From positions 310,001-374,000 of the forward strand of contig NZ_BMRM01000004.1 in NCBI RefSeq assembly GCF_014648635.1: a stretch of 64,000 nt of DNA, in the 5' to 3' direction. The translations under genes and the position numbers were made by a program. This DNA is from Streptomyces cinerochromogenes (lineage in GTDB: Bacteria > Actinomycetota > Actinomycetes > Streptomycetales > Streptomycetaceae). Below the pieces are notes generated by a model. It was given only the letters and a program-made list of their open reading frames with translations, did not search any database and was not told the origin of the DNA. Of this stretch, positions 1 through 7,753 are shown piece by piece. Numbering within the stretch: the stretch's first letter is position 1; every line of letters begins with the position of its first letter.

Positions 1-132
1 TCGATCGAGGGAGTACCGGTCACAACGGTTCACCGTTTCTCAGGCAGGCTCAGGTGGGCGCTGTGGTCCCAACGCCCGCAGGGCGACTTCCCCGAGATCC
101 GCTCTTCAATCACGGCATGAGCGGGAATGCAG

Positions 133-167
133 AGTCCCGCTCACCCTAGACGCGGGTGAGCGGGACT
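133..167 (-). terminator. Perfect 14-bp hairpin downstream of the integrase remnant
   Basis: Two 14-base arms (133-146 and 154-167) are exact reverse complements around a 7-base loop. The hairpin begins 19 bases beyond the stop codon of the minus-strand integrase remnant, the usual place for a factor-independent Streptomyces terminator, which normally lacks a strong U-tract. No other feature is seen in bases 1-132. Confidence 0.7.
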
Positions 168-185
168 GTGAGAGACGCTGTGAGG

Positions 186-909
186 TCAGTCGTCTGTTTC
201 CAAAGCGCGCTCGATCTGCTCGTTTGCGCGCTGCTGGTTGCGGTGGATGGCCTTGGCGTAGAAGCGGAACAGGACAGCGATGCTGTGGCCCGCTCGGCGT
301 GCGACTTCTGCCGGGGAGACGCCGGACTCAAGCCAGAGCGAGACGCCTGCGTGGCGCAGGGAGTACGGCACGTCAGCCAAGGGTGAGGCTGCTTCGGTCT
401 CGGTCAGCACGGCGAGTCGAGCTGCCTTCCATACCTCCCCGTACTCCTTGGACAGCAGGTGGCCGCCCTGGGCCGCGCGGAACAGCCGGCCATCTTCGGC
501 GGTACCGAATTCCTTGATGTGCTCGCGGATCAGGCGAACGAGGACGGGGGGAATCGGTACCGGCCGGGTCGCCTTGCGGGCCCGCTTCTTCAGGCCGCGC
601 GTGTCGAATGACTCGCCCGTGTCGGTCCAGCCGGAGCCGACGCGGGGCATGCTCGTGGACAGGAGCACTTCCCCCCCAGCCTTCTTCGGGGAGGGTGAGG
701 TCGTCTTCGCGGAGGCCGGCCGCCTCACCGGGGCGGTTGGCCGCGTAGTAGAGGCAGCCGAAGAACGCTTGCAGGTGGCGCCCGCGTTCGCCCTGCTCTC
801 CAACCGCGTCGATCAGTGCCTTCCTTGCCCGAACCGACTCAATCACGAAAACCGCACCCAACCGCCCGACCGACGAACCCGACTGGGCGGCGCCTGGCTC
901 GGGCATCAC
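186..909 (-). pseudogene. Tyrosine integrase remnant, 5' truncated and frameshifted
   Basis: The two halves of the catalytic domain of a phage/ICE-type tyrosine recombinase lie in different frames. The upstream half (frame ending near 680) contains FFGCLYYAANRPGEAAGLR with the first catalytic Arg, then DDLTLPEEGWG. The downstream half (186 to about 680) contains PYSLRHAGVSLW, the AGHS box and the nucleophile Tyr in RFYAKAIH. The frames join at a run of seven C on the plus strand (671-677); removing one base would give the family-typical EEGWGEVLLSTSMP. The N-terminal SAM-like core-binding domain, normally some 200 residues, is absent, and the DNA above position 909 becomes AT-rich and noncoding. 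So this looks dead even if the homopolymer indel is a sequencing error. It suggests a degraded integrated element. Confidence 0.85.
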
Positions 910-1131
910 CTTGCTGAGGTCTCTACCCTTTGAATATCTTGAGATAGTCAGATTTCTGAATCAAATTAATTCCCTGGCGCCGTGCGCCGTTCGAATGAGT
1001 GGGAATTTCTCCCTGTCCTGCCTGGGTCGGTTCAAAGATATTTCTGCGTAATATGCCGCGGAAGTAGCAGCAAGGCTTCCCGGGTTATCGGTAGCCCGGT
1101 ACGCCACGGCCCCACAGGAAATGGCCTATCG

Positions 1132-2502
1132 ATGAAGCTGAAGAACCCTCCGGCGGCTCGCCGTCGTTCTCTGTCCGGCGTTCTGGCCTCGGTCCTTGCC
1201 GCGACGGTTGCCGTCGTGATGGTCGCTCTGACGCCGACGCAGGCGCTGGCCATCGCTACGCAGGTGCCTCTGGCCACGGCCGCAAGTTTCTCCGTTCTGG
1301 CGGGTCAGGGAGTCACCAATACCGGCCCCTCGCTGATCAGTCACGACCTGGGTACGCACCCGAATCCGTCCATCACCGGGTTCCCGCCCGGCCAGGTACT
1401 CGGCGCCGTGCACGCTGCGGACGCTGTCGCGCTTCAGGCCAAGTCCGACCTGGTCACGGCGTACAACAATGCGGCCGGCCAGGCCACGGACTTCGCACTC
1501 GCGTCGGCAATTGGCAACGGCCAGACGCTGCTTCCGGGCGTCCATACCGCTGTCTCCGGTGTCGGGCTCACCGGTGACCTGATCCTGGACGCCGCGGGGA
1601 ACCCGAACGCCGTCTGGGTGTTCCAGATTCCTGAAGCTCTGACGACTGCGTCCTCCAGCCGAGTGCTCCTCACCAATGGGGCTTCGGCGTGCAACGTCTT
1701 CTGGCAGATCGGGAGTTCGGCCACGCTCGGCACCAACTCCACATTCGTGGGCACCATCATGGCTCTGACCTCGATCAGCGTGACGACAGGGGCGGACATC
1801 GAGGGGCGGGCGCTGGCCCGTAACGGCTCCGTGACGCTCGACAACAACAGGATCTTCCTCGGCGGGTGCGCTACCTCCACCACTGGTGGAACGACGACGG
1901 GAACGACCACAGGCACCACGACGGGAACGACCACAGGCACCACGACGGGAACGACCACAGGCACCACGACGGGAACGACCACAGGCACCACGACAGGAAC
2001 GATCGCAGGCGCCACGACCGGCGGGCTGCTCAGCGGCGGCCTCGTCACGGGTGGCGTCCTGGGCGGGCCGATCCTCTCGCCCGGTGCCACTTCGGGCAAC
2101 GTCGCCGGCACCACTTCTGGGAACACCGAAGGCAACACCGCCGGGAACACCGCGGGCAACACCGCCGGGAACACCACCTCCGGGGCCACCATGGGCAACA
2201 CGGCCGGGAACACCTCCGGCGGTAATGGCGGCGGACACGACCACGCGCCAGGCGGCCCGAACCACGGTGTCAAGCCTGGAAGGCCCGACCACGGGGGCAG
2301 GCCCGACCACGGCAAGTACGACCACGGCAAGTACGACCACGGCAAGTACGACCACGGCAAGTACGACCACGGCAAGTACGACCACGGCAAGTACGACCAC
2401 GCCAAGGACGACCACGCCAAGCAGCCTGACGAGAACTACGGCTACGACGAGACGCCCAAGGGCTACGAGGGCGACGACCACTCCACGGGCTACGAGGACT
2501 AG
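1132..2502 (+). CDS. Secreted DUF3494 (ice-binding-like) protein with repeat tail
   Basis: 456 residues. A positively charged n-region (KLKNPPAARRR) and a hydrophobic core ending in TQALA form a Sec signal peptide of about 40 residues. Residues about 45-245 match the DUF3494 beta-solenoid fold, with recognisable pieces such as FSVLAGQGVTNTGPS, FVGTIMALTSISV and GRALARNGSVTLDNNRIF. The tail is low complexity: Thr/Gly repeats, GNTAGNT repeats, then six DHGKY units and an acidic end. I see no LPXTG or membrane anchor, so free secretion is likely. ATG 1132 was chosen because the signal peptide starts there and AGGA lies upstream; an in-frame ATG at 982 would bury the signal peptide. DUF3494 members in cold-living microbes bind ice, but others act as adhesins. 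Function here is inference. Confidence 0.85.
   Translation: MKLKNPPAARRRSLSGVLASVLAATVAVVMVALTPTQALAIATQVPLATAASFSVLAGQGVTNTGPSLISHDLGTHPNPSITGFPPGQVLGAVHAADAVALQAKSDLVTAYNNAAGQATDFALASAIGNGQTLLPGVHTAVSGVGLTGDLILDAAGNPNAVWVFQIPEALTTASSSRVLLTNGASACNVFWQIGSSATLGTNSTFVGTIMALTSISVTTGADIEGRALARNGSVTLDNNRIFLGGCATSTTGGTTTGTTTGTTTGTTTGTTTGTTTGTTTGTTTGTTTGTIAGATTGGLLSGGLVTGGVLGGPILSPGATSGNVAGTTSGNTEGNTAGNTAGNTAGNTTSGATMGNTAGNTSGGNGGGHDHAPGGPNHGVKPGRPDHGGRPDHGKYDHGKYDHGKYDHGKYDHGKYDHGKYDHAKDDHAKQPDENYGYDETPKGYEGDDHSTGYED
1894..2013 (+). repeat. Five tandem 24-bp units inside the DUF3494 gene
   Basis: Four identical 24-bp units and one diverged unit run from 1894 to 2013 and encode the Thr/Gly octapeptide repeat. 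Because 24 is a multiple of three, copy-number change would keep the frame. Confidence 0.9.
2305..2394 (+). repeat. Six tandem 15-bp units encoding DHGKY
   Basis: Six exact 15-bp copies encode DHGKY, followed by two diverged DHAKD/DHAKQ units. Regular Asp-His pairs could bind metal ions, which is inference only. The array is coding and lacks spacers, so it is not CRISPR. Confidence 0.95.
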
Positions 2503-2539
2503 ACAGCCCACAGCGGTCAGTCCACTCACCGCATGACGA

Positions 2540-2573
2540 CGCGCGGCGGAATTCTCATCGATTCCGCCGCGCG
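2540..2573 (+). terminator. Perfect 13-bp hairpin after the DUF3494 gene
   Basis: Arms 2540-2552 and 2561-2573 are exact reverse complements with an 8-base loop, 37 bases past the stop codon. It separates the DUF3494 gene from the next operon. Confidence 0.75.
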
Positions 2574-2637
2574 CTGTCCGGTGGCGTTCAGCGAAAAAGC
2601 CAGGTGCGAGCAGCTGACAAAGAAAGACAGGTAGGCG

Positions 2638-3351
2638 GTGTCGAGCGGAATTGACTCAGCGGACGTGGAGGAAATCGAGCAGTCCGACTCCGGTCCGGCC
2701 ACGCACGAACGTCCTGACGCCACGGCCGCGCCGCATAAGTCGCCGAGGGGTGCCCGGGCCCTGAAATCCGGACTGCGCGCCACCGTGGTCCTATGCCTGG
2801 CGGCGAGCGTCGTCCACGTGATCCTCGTGTTCTTTCATGTGGCACCGGCCAACACCGTCTCCAAACGATACAGCCCGCTGATCAATGCATGGGTGTACCC
2901 CTTCTTCGAACAGAACTGGCGGCTCTTCGCCCCGGACCCCGAGTCCGTCAATCGGCAGATTCTGGCGAGAACCGCACACACCGGCTCCGACGGATCGGTC
3001 CGTGTAGGTCCCTGGTTCGACTTGACCGCCGTGGATGGTTCCGCAGTCGAGCATCAGCCATTCCCGAGCCACACGGCTCAGAACATGCTGCGCCGTGCCT
3101 GGTCCAGCTACGTCGACACGCACGGAGGAGACGACAAGGCGCGCACGGAACGCGCCCTGATGATGCAGAAGTACCTGACCAACATTGCTGCGGACCGCGT
3201 CGCCGCCCACAACAGCGGCACCTTCGACTTCATTCAGCTCCGCGTCGTCACCATGCCCATCGCGTCCGGCCCCCTCGCCGGCAATCGCCCGCCGATGCCG
3301 GCCGAGAACCGGCTCCTGCCCTGGTGGAAGGTGACCCGCCATGGAAAATGA
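2638..3351 (+). CDS. DUF5819 family membrane-anchored protein
   Basis: 237 residues from a GTG start. An acidic cytoplasmic stretch (1-50) is followed by one hydrophobic segment (about 50-72, VVLCLAASVVHVILVFF) and then an extracytoplasmic domain. That domain holds family-typical segments: SPLINAWVYPFFEQNWRLFAPDP, a WFDLT strand and the conserved C-terminal EN..LPWW. DUF5819 has no established activity. Its stop overlaps the start of the HTTM gene by 11 bases, so the two are translationally coupled. DUF5819 and HTTM genes are commonly paired in actinobacteria, which supports a joint membrane function. Confidence 0.85.
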   Translation: MSSGIDSADVEEIEQSDSGPATHERPDATAAPHKSPRGARALKSGLRATVVLCLAASVVHVILVFFHVAPANTVSKRYSPLINAWVYPFFEQNWRLFAPDPESVNRQILARTAHTGSDGSVRVGPWFDLTAVDGSAVEHQPFPSHTAQNMLRRAWSSYVDTHGGDDKARTERALMMQKYLTNIAADRVAAHNSGTFDFIQLRVVTMPIASGPLAGNRPPMPAENRLLPWWKVTRHGK

Positions 3352-4534
3352 AACGCAGAGGACCGCGTACACAGGCGCCGATCGGTGGCTCGCCGACCGG
3401 ATCACCGCCGTGTGGGACCTCCTGACCGGCCGCCCGGTGTCCCTGTACGCCGCGTCGGTGCTGCGGATCGGCTACGGACTGCTCTACCTGCTCTTTCTGC
3501 TGCGCGAGTTCCCGCACCGTGCCGAGATCTGGGGTCCCGATTCCCCGTGGACGCCCGCCTTGGCGCGCCAGCTCTTCGAGCAGACGGGCTGGTTCAGCAT
3601 CCTGACCCTGTCCGACGGCCGCACCTACTTCGAGCTCTGCTACGCACTGGCCCTGGTCACGTCCGCGCTGTTCATGCTGGGCTGGCGGACCCGCGTCCTG
3701 TCCGTCCTGTTCGCCGTCATGGTGACCTCGTTCCATGCCCGGGCGATCTTCATGACGGACGGGGGCGACAACCTGATCCTGCTGATGGCCTTCTACCTGG
3801 TCCTCACGGCCTGCGGTCGGCGCTGGTCGCTGGACGCGCGCAGGAACAGGCTGAAGACGATTCGCGCGGGGACCGCGCCGGAATCGGCGAGGAGTCCCTT
3901 CACGCTGCAACTCCGCGACGCCCGAACCGCCTTGATCACGGTGGTGCACAACTGCGGCATGCTCCTCATCGCGACACAGGTCTGCTTCCTCTACGGATCA
4001 GCCGGCCTGTACAAGGTCCAGGGACCTTCCTGGAGCAGCGGCACCGCACTCCACTACGTCCTCAACCTCGAACTCTTCCGGCCCTGGCCCGCGCTCTCCC
4101 ACTTCGTGGACGAGCACACGCTTGCGGTCGCCATCGCCGGCTACATGACCGTGCTCTTGCAGGTGGCCTTCCCGTTCGTCCTCTTCGGCAGGCTCAAGTA
4201 CCCCGTTCTCGCCATGCTGCTGGGCATGCACATCGGCATCGCCGTGCTTATGGGGCTGCCTCTGTTCTCCGGCGCGATGATCGTTGCGGACGCCGCGTTC
4301 CTTCCCGACCGCTTCTACACCTTCCTGCCTCACCTCTGCAGACGCGCGATGCGGCAGACGGACAGCTGGCATCCGGCACTCGGACGAGCGACAGCCAGAA
4401 CCGTACCTGCGCAGGGCAGGCCCGGCGCACTCGGCTCGAAGAATCGAGTCACACTCCCTGCAGGGCGGAAGGACACCACGCTCGCCACCGAGCCAGCGTC
4501 CCCCCAGATGCCCCGAAGAGCAGTTGAGTCGTAA
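3341..4534 (+). CDS. HTTM domain integral membrane protein
   Basis: 397 residues with several hydrophobic helices. The HTTM (vitamin-K-dependent gamma-carboxylase-like) region covers about residues 30-340: an initial VLRIGYGLLYLLFLLRE helix, the loop FHARAIFMTDGGDNLILLMAF, and a late SAGLYKVQGPSWSSGTALHY segment. The last 55 residues are a basic cytoplasmic tail. Carboxylase catalytic residues are not obvious, so enzymatic function is unproven. It starts within the end of the DUF5819 gene and is followed by a strong terminator, giving a two-gene operon. Confidence 0.85.
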   Translation: MENETQRTAYTGADRWLADRITAVWDLLTGRPVSLYAASVLRIGYGLLYLLFLLREFPHRAEIWGPDSPWTPALARQLFEQTGWFSILTLSDGRTYFELCYALALVTSALFMLGWRTRVLSVLFAVMVTSFHARAIFMTDGGDNLILLMAFYLVLTACGRRWSLDARRNRLKTIRAGTAPESARSPFTLQLRDARTALITVVHNCGMLLIATQVCFLYGSAGLYKVQGPSWSSGTALHYVLNLELFRPWPALSHFVDEHTLAVAIAGYMTVLLQVAFPFVLFGRLKYPVLAMLLGMHIGIAVLMGLPLFSGAMIVADAAFLPDRFYTFLPHLCRRAMRQTDSWHPALGRATARTVPAQGRPGALGSKNRVTLPAGRKDTTLATEPASPQMPRRAVES

Positions 4535-4548
4535 CCGAGCCGGACAAG

Positions 4549-4586
4549 GTCGAAAGGCCCCACGCCGAGCAGTGGGGCCTTTCGAC
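4549..4586 (+). terminator. Perfect 15-bp terminator hairpin of the DUF5819-HTTM operon
   Basis: Arms 4549-4563 and 4572-4586 are exact reverse complements with an 8-base loop, 15 bases after the HTTM stop codon. Confidence 0.9.
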
Positions 4587-4876
4587 GGCAGGGGCCAGTT
4601 TGCTCAGGCTGGGACGGGCGCGGACATGAGGCTAGTCAAGATTTGACGGCAGACCTGACGGCAACGACGGCACACAGACGCACATGATGGCTAACCTGGG
4701 CGATCGAGGTCAGGGGCCCAGCCGTTCGATCGGCACCTTGCCCGATCCTACGGATCAGAAGGCGCAGGTCTTCGGGCGGAAAGCAGGGCCAGTGGACCCC
4801 GTGTGGACCACGGACCCCGCGCGAGGCCCGGGGCCGGTAGTCTGTACCCGCTCCGCCCCAGGTGGGACGGGGCCGA
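4587..4876. other. Gene-free stretch before tRNA-Ser, with three GACGGCA words
   Basis: No convincing gene is seen. Three copies of GACGGCA lie at 4645-4651, 4657-4663 and 4666-4672. Short repeats of this kind often sit near integrase ends or attachment sites in actinobacteria, so a vestigial att region is possible, but no copy of the tRNA 3' end was found on this side. Confidence 0.4.
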
Positions 4877-4961
4877 GGTGGGTTGCCCGAGCGGCCTAAG
4901 GGAACGGTCTTGAAAACCGTCGTGGCGCGAGCCACCGTGGGTTCAAATCCCACACCCACCG
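4877..4961 (+). tRNA. tRNA-Ser (anticodon UGA)
   Basis: An 85-nt class II tRNA. Acceptor arms are GGTGGGT (4877-4883) and ACCCACC (4954-4960), with G as discriminator. The anticodon stem ACGGT/ACCGT holds the loop CTTGAAA, giving anticodon UGA. A long variable arm (GTGGCGCGAGCCAC) and the T-arm GGGTTCAAATCCC are typical of serine tRNAs. No CCA is encoded. Confidence 0.97.
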
Positions 4962-4968
4962 CGTGATC

Positions 4969-5005
4969 AACGGCCCCTGACCAGGAAAGACGGTCAGGGG
5001 CCGTT
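4969..5005 (+). terminator. Terminator of tRNA-Ser(UGA)
   Basis: 14-bp perfect arms (4969-4982, 4992-5005) around a 9-base loop start 8 bases after the tRNA. Confidence 0.9.
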
Positions 5006-5177
5006 GTGCTGCGCTCTCCCAATAACCGTCGCTTTCCGCTCCGTCAAGTCCCGAATCCTCGGAGCGTGACCCTGTTGCCGGATTCCGGCCTACTTGAAGT
5101 GCGGGCCTCACCGGATACCCCCCACGAACACGAGGCACCGGGGCGTGAAAAGCGTCGTTCACTTCATGAGGAGAGCC

Positions 5178-6440
5178 ATGATCCGCAACATCCGCAAGCA
5201 GAACCGAGTCCGCGGCAACCGTGCTCTGGCCCTGGCGACGATCACCGCTTCGGCCGCCATCGTCGGCGGCGTCGTGATCCCGGCCGGCGCGGCACTCGCG
5301 GCCCCGATGCCGGATTCCGCGGTGGTCGCCTCCGTGCCGGGCAAGGGAAGCCACCACAAGAACCTTTGCACGGACAAGAAGTGGCACAAGAAGCACTCCA
5401 GGGACTCCAGGTACTCCTGCTGGTACCAGAACCAGCAGTTCTTCTGGGACAAGCAGCACAAGGCCTTCTTCGTGGAGAAGGACGACAAGCCGCGCTTCCT
5501 CGCCCCGAGCCTGAACAACATCAACTTCTTCCAGACCGTCAACATCACGAACAACCAGACCAACAACATCACCAACAACGGAATCATCAACGGCGGCATC
5601 AACATCAACAACGGCAACCAGTTCAAGGACGAGAAGGGAATCGAGAAGCTGGCGGACCAGAAGAAGAAGGAAGAGGAGCAGAAGAAGCAGGAGGAGCAGC
5701 AGAAGAAGGCCGACGAGCAGAAGAAGCAGGAGGACGACCAGCAGAAGAAGGACGACCAGCAGAAGAAGGACGACCAGCAGAAGCAGCACGACGACGAGCA
5801 GAAGAAGGCCGACGAGCAGAAGCAGCAGGAGGACGAGCAGAAGAAGGCCGACGAGCAGAAGCAGCAGGAGGACGACGAGCAGAAGAAGGCCGACGAGCAG
5901 AAGCAGCAGGAGGACGAGCAGAAGAAGGCCGACGAGCAGAAGCAGCAGGACGAGCAGAAGAAGCAGCAGGACGAGCAGAAGAAGCAGGAGGACCAGCAGA
6001 AGAAGGACGACGAGCAGCAGAAGCAGGACGAGCAGCAGAAGCAGGAGGACCAGCAGAAGCAGGATCAGCAGGACCCGGCCCAGGACAAGGCCGACCAGCC
6101 GGCTGACCAGCCCGCCGACGCGCCGGCCGATCAGAACGCTGACCAGCCCGCCGACCAGAACGCCGACGCGCCGGCCGACCAGAACGCCGACGCGCCCGCT
6201 GACCAGAACGCTGACCAGCCTGCGGACCAGCCGGCCGATCAGAACGCTGACCAGCCCGCCGACGCGCCGGCCGACCAGAATGCCGACCAGCCGGCGGACC
6301 AGAACGCTGACCAGCCTGCCGACGCCCCTGCCGACGCCCCTGCCGACGCGCCGGCCGACCAGAACGCCGGCCAGCCCGCCGACCAGCCGGCTGCGGACGC
6401 CGGGGCCGGCGACACCGGGGCCGGCGCCGCCGGCGAGTGA
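5178..6440 (+). CDS. Secreted coiled-coil and Ala/Asp/Gln/Asn repeat protein
   Basis: 420 residues. ATG 5178 is preceded by the strong ribosome site GAGGAGA (5168-5174). Signal peptide residues 1-42 end in AGAALA. A short Cys-containing region follows (NLCTDKKWHKKH, YSCWYQNQQFFWDK, about residues 60-95), which may form one disulfide. Next is an Asn-rich stretch (about 115-150). Residues about 155-300 are almost only K, E, Q and D (QKKADEQKQQ-type units), predicting a long charged helix. The end (300-405) consists of ADQN/ADQP/ADAP repeats. No sorting signal or membrane helix is visible. It may be a wall-spanning or extracellular scaffold; this is inference. Repeats make it prone to length variation between strains. 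Confidence 0.8.
   Translation: MIRNIRKQNRVRGNRALALATITASAAIVGGVVIPAGAALAAPMPDSAVVASVPGKGSHHKNLCTDKKWHKKHSRDSRYSCWYQNQQFFWDKQHKAFFVEKDDKPRFLAPSLNNINFFQTVNITNNQTNNITNNGIINGGININNGNQFKDEKGIEKLADQKKKEEEQKKQEEQQKKADEQKKQEDDQQKKDDQQKKDDQQKQHDDEQKKADEQKQQEDEQKKADEQKQQEDDEQKKADEQKQQEDEQKKADEQKQQDEQKKQQDEQKKQEDQQKKDDEQQKQDEQQKQEDQQKQDQQDPAQDKADQPADQPADAPADQNADQPADQNADAPADQNADAPADQNADQPADQPADQNADQPADAPADQNADQPADQNADQPADAPADAPADAPADQNAGQPADQPAADAGAGDTGAGAAGE
5655..6400 (+). repeat. Coding low-complexity repeats (KEQD helix, then ADQN/ADQP)
   Basis: Bases 5655-6070 are built from AAGAAG, GACGAG and CAGCAG words and encode the charged helix. Bases about 6085-6400 are built from GCCGACCAG-type words. Both are in-frame and part of the secreted protein above. 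Confidence 0.85.
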
Positions 6441-6456
6441 TCCGCCACGTGGTTCC

Positions 6457-6493
6457 CCGTGGGGTGAAGGTCTTCCCGGCCTTCACCCCACGG
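6457..6493. terminator. Bidirectional hairpin between converging genes
   Basis: Exact 14-bp arms (6457-6470, 6480-6493) with a 9-base loop lie between the secreted repeat protein and the opposing primase-like gene, so the hairpin can serve both strands. Confidence 0.85.
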
Positions 6494-6499
6494 GCATGC

Positions 6500-7384
6500 T
6501 CACGGCCGGTTCCCCGTCAGCCGTGCCGCCGACGCGATGGTGGCGCGGGCCTCGCGTTCGGTCAGCCCCGTGTCGCGGGCCGCGGCCACGAGCGGGGCGA
6601 CGAGGGCGGGCCCGATGCCGTTCTCGTAGGCCCGGCAAGCCGCCCAGAACAGGCGGGTGTTGCGCTGCCCCTCGTGCGCGGCGAGGACGAACTGGACGAG
6701 CCCCTGCCCGTGGCCGCCCGTCGGCGGATGGGCGGGATGCGGCGCGCGGGGCGGGGGGAGCAGCAGGCGGAGCAGGGACGGCGGGCAGGGGGCCGGGGCC
6801 AGGTGGGCGGTGCCGGGCGCGGCGGTGTAGACGCCGTGGTCGGTACGGGAGCCGGGGCCCACGAGATAGCCGCCGGCGCCCCGGATGTCGATGCCGGGGG
6901 CGAGCCGGCCGGCCGAGTTCGGTACGACGGTGTCCGGCGGGCCGGCCAGCCACAGGTGCCGTCCTCCGCTCGGGGTGAGGACGACGACCGTCTCCGGGAT
7001 CGTGAACAGGTGGCGCAGGGCCAGCTCGCGCAGGGCGGCCGAGGAGTCCGTGCCGGACTTGGTGTCCAGGTCGACGCCGATCAGGTGGTACGGGGGGAGC
7101 CCGCAGGCGATGCCGTAGCCGGTGGCCCAGGGCGCCGCGGCGAAGAGTTCGCGGATGCGGACCGGATCGGTGGAGGCGTCGTACACACCGTGGCCGAAGC
7201 GTCCGCACTCGCCGTGGCAGGGGCGTCCGGCCGGCCCCGGGCCCGGGTCCGGGCCGGCGCGGTGCGGGGAGCGCAGGGCCGGGAGCTTCGTCCGGGACAG
7301 GGGGATGACGGCCAGACCGCGTTCGGCGGCTGACAGGGCATGTGCGAGGGCCAGCGTCCTGGCCTGCCGGTCGGTGGTGGCCAT
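6500..7384 (-). CDS. Bifunctional DNA primase/polymerase (prim-pol) domain protein
   Basis: 294 residues from ATG 7384 (MATTDRQART). The N-terminal two thirds match the archaeo-eukaryotic primase prim-pol fold: AERGLAVIPLSRTKLP, a region with C and H (PCHGECGRFGHG), the metal-binding strand LIGVDLDTKSG with Asp residues, TPSGGRHLWLAGP and the GIDIRGAGGYLVGPGS loop. A C-terminal helical region of about 70 residues follows. No helicase domain is attached, unlike plasmid and phage replication proteins. A longer start at 7546 is open but lacks support. Homologues of this size occur as chromosomal genes in Streptomyces with no known role. Convergent with the secreted repeat protein. Confidence 0.8.
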   Translation of the reverse strand: MATTDRQARTLALAHALSAAERGLAVIPLSRTKLPALRSPHRAGPDPGPGPAGRPCHGECGRFGHGVYDASTDPVRIRELFAAAPWATGYGIACGLPPYHLIGVDLDTKSGTDSSAALRELALRHLFTIPETVVVLTPSGGRHLWLAGPPDTVVPNSAGRLAPGIDIRGAGGYLVGPGSRTDHGVYTAAPGTAHLAPAPCPPSLLRLLLPPPRAPHPAHPPTGGHGQGLVQFVLAAHEGQRNTRLFWAACRAYENGIGPALVAPLVAAARDTGLTEREARATIASAARLTGNRP

Positions 7385-7753
7385 GGATCCATGTTCGTAC
7401 GTACGTTCGAAAAAGGGAAGGGTGGCCCGGTGTGACGCGCCGGTGCGGGCGGGAATGGCCGGAACGGCGCCGAAACGATTCCTCCCTTGTGTCGCTTGGC
7501 GAGGCGGGTGCGTGTGTCCGGGCGTCTCCGGTGCCGAAGTGACCAAAGGGGGCGACAGGGGTTTGGCGACTTGTCATCACGCTTGCGTGCTAATCGGTGC
7601 TTCCGAGGGGGTTCGTCGGGGATTCGGTGGGCAACTCTGGTGGCGCGACGTCGTCCACGACTGTCAAGGCGGTCGGCCAACTGCCCTGACACCACCCACG
7701 GTTCACGAACTCCCGGCCCTCGGGTCGCTGAGTGCTTGGTTCTGGAGGAACAC
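7385..7753. other. Divergent intergenic region, no gene seen
   Basis: 369 bases separate the prim-pol gene and the small secreted protein. They contain the 10-bp palindrome CGTACGTACG (7397-7406) just upstream of the prim-pol start, a possible operator. No coding region is supported. Confidence 0.45.

Noticed and set aside
2305..2394. CRISPR-like array
   Set aside because: Units are contiguous 15-bp coding repeats without spacers.
1126..2529. Long minus-strand open frame opposite the DUF3494 gene
   Set aside because: It mirrors codon bias and repeats of the real gene (Val/Ala repeats) and has no ribosome site or motif.
4877..4961. tRNA-Ser(UGA) as the attachment site of the left-end integrase
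   Set aside because: No second copy of the tRNA 3' end was found, and the remnant lies on the 5' side; kept only as a weak idea.
4636..5022. Minus-strand open frame across tRNA-Ser(UGA)
   Set aside because: It translates the antisense of the tRNA (GVGFEPTVARATTVFKT), a common false annotation.
5623..6486. Minus-strand Arg/Pro-rich frame opposite the secreted repeat protein
   Set aside because: Composition is the complement of the KEQD and ADQN repeats; no independent support.
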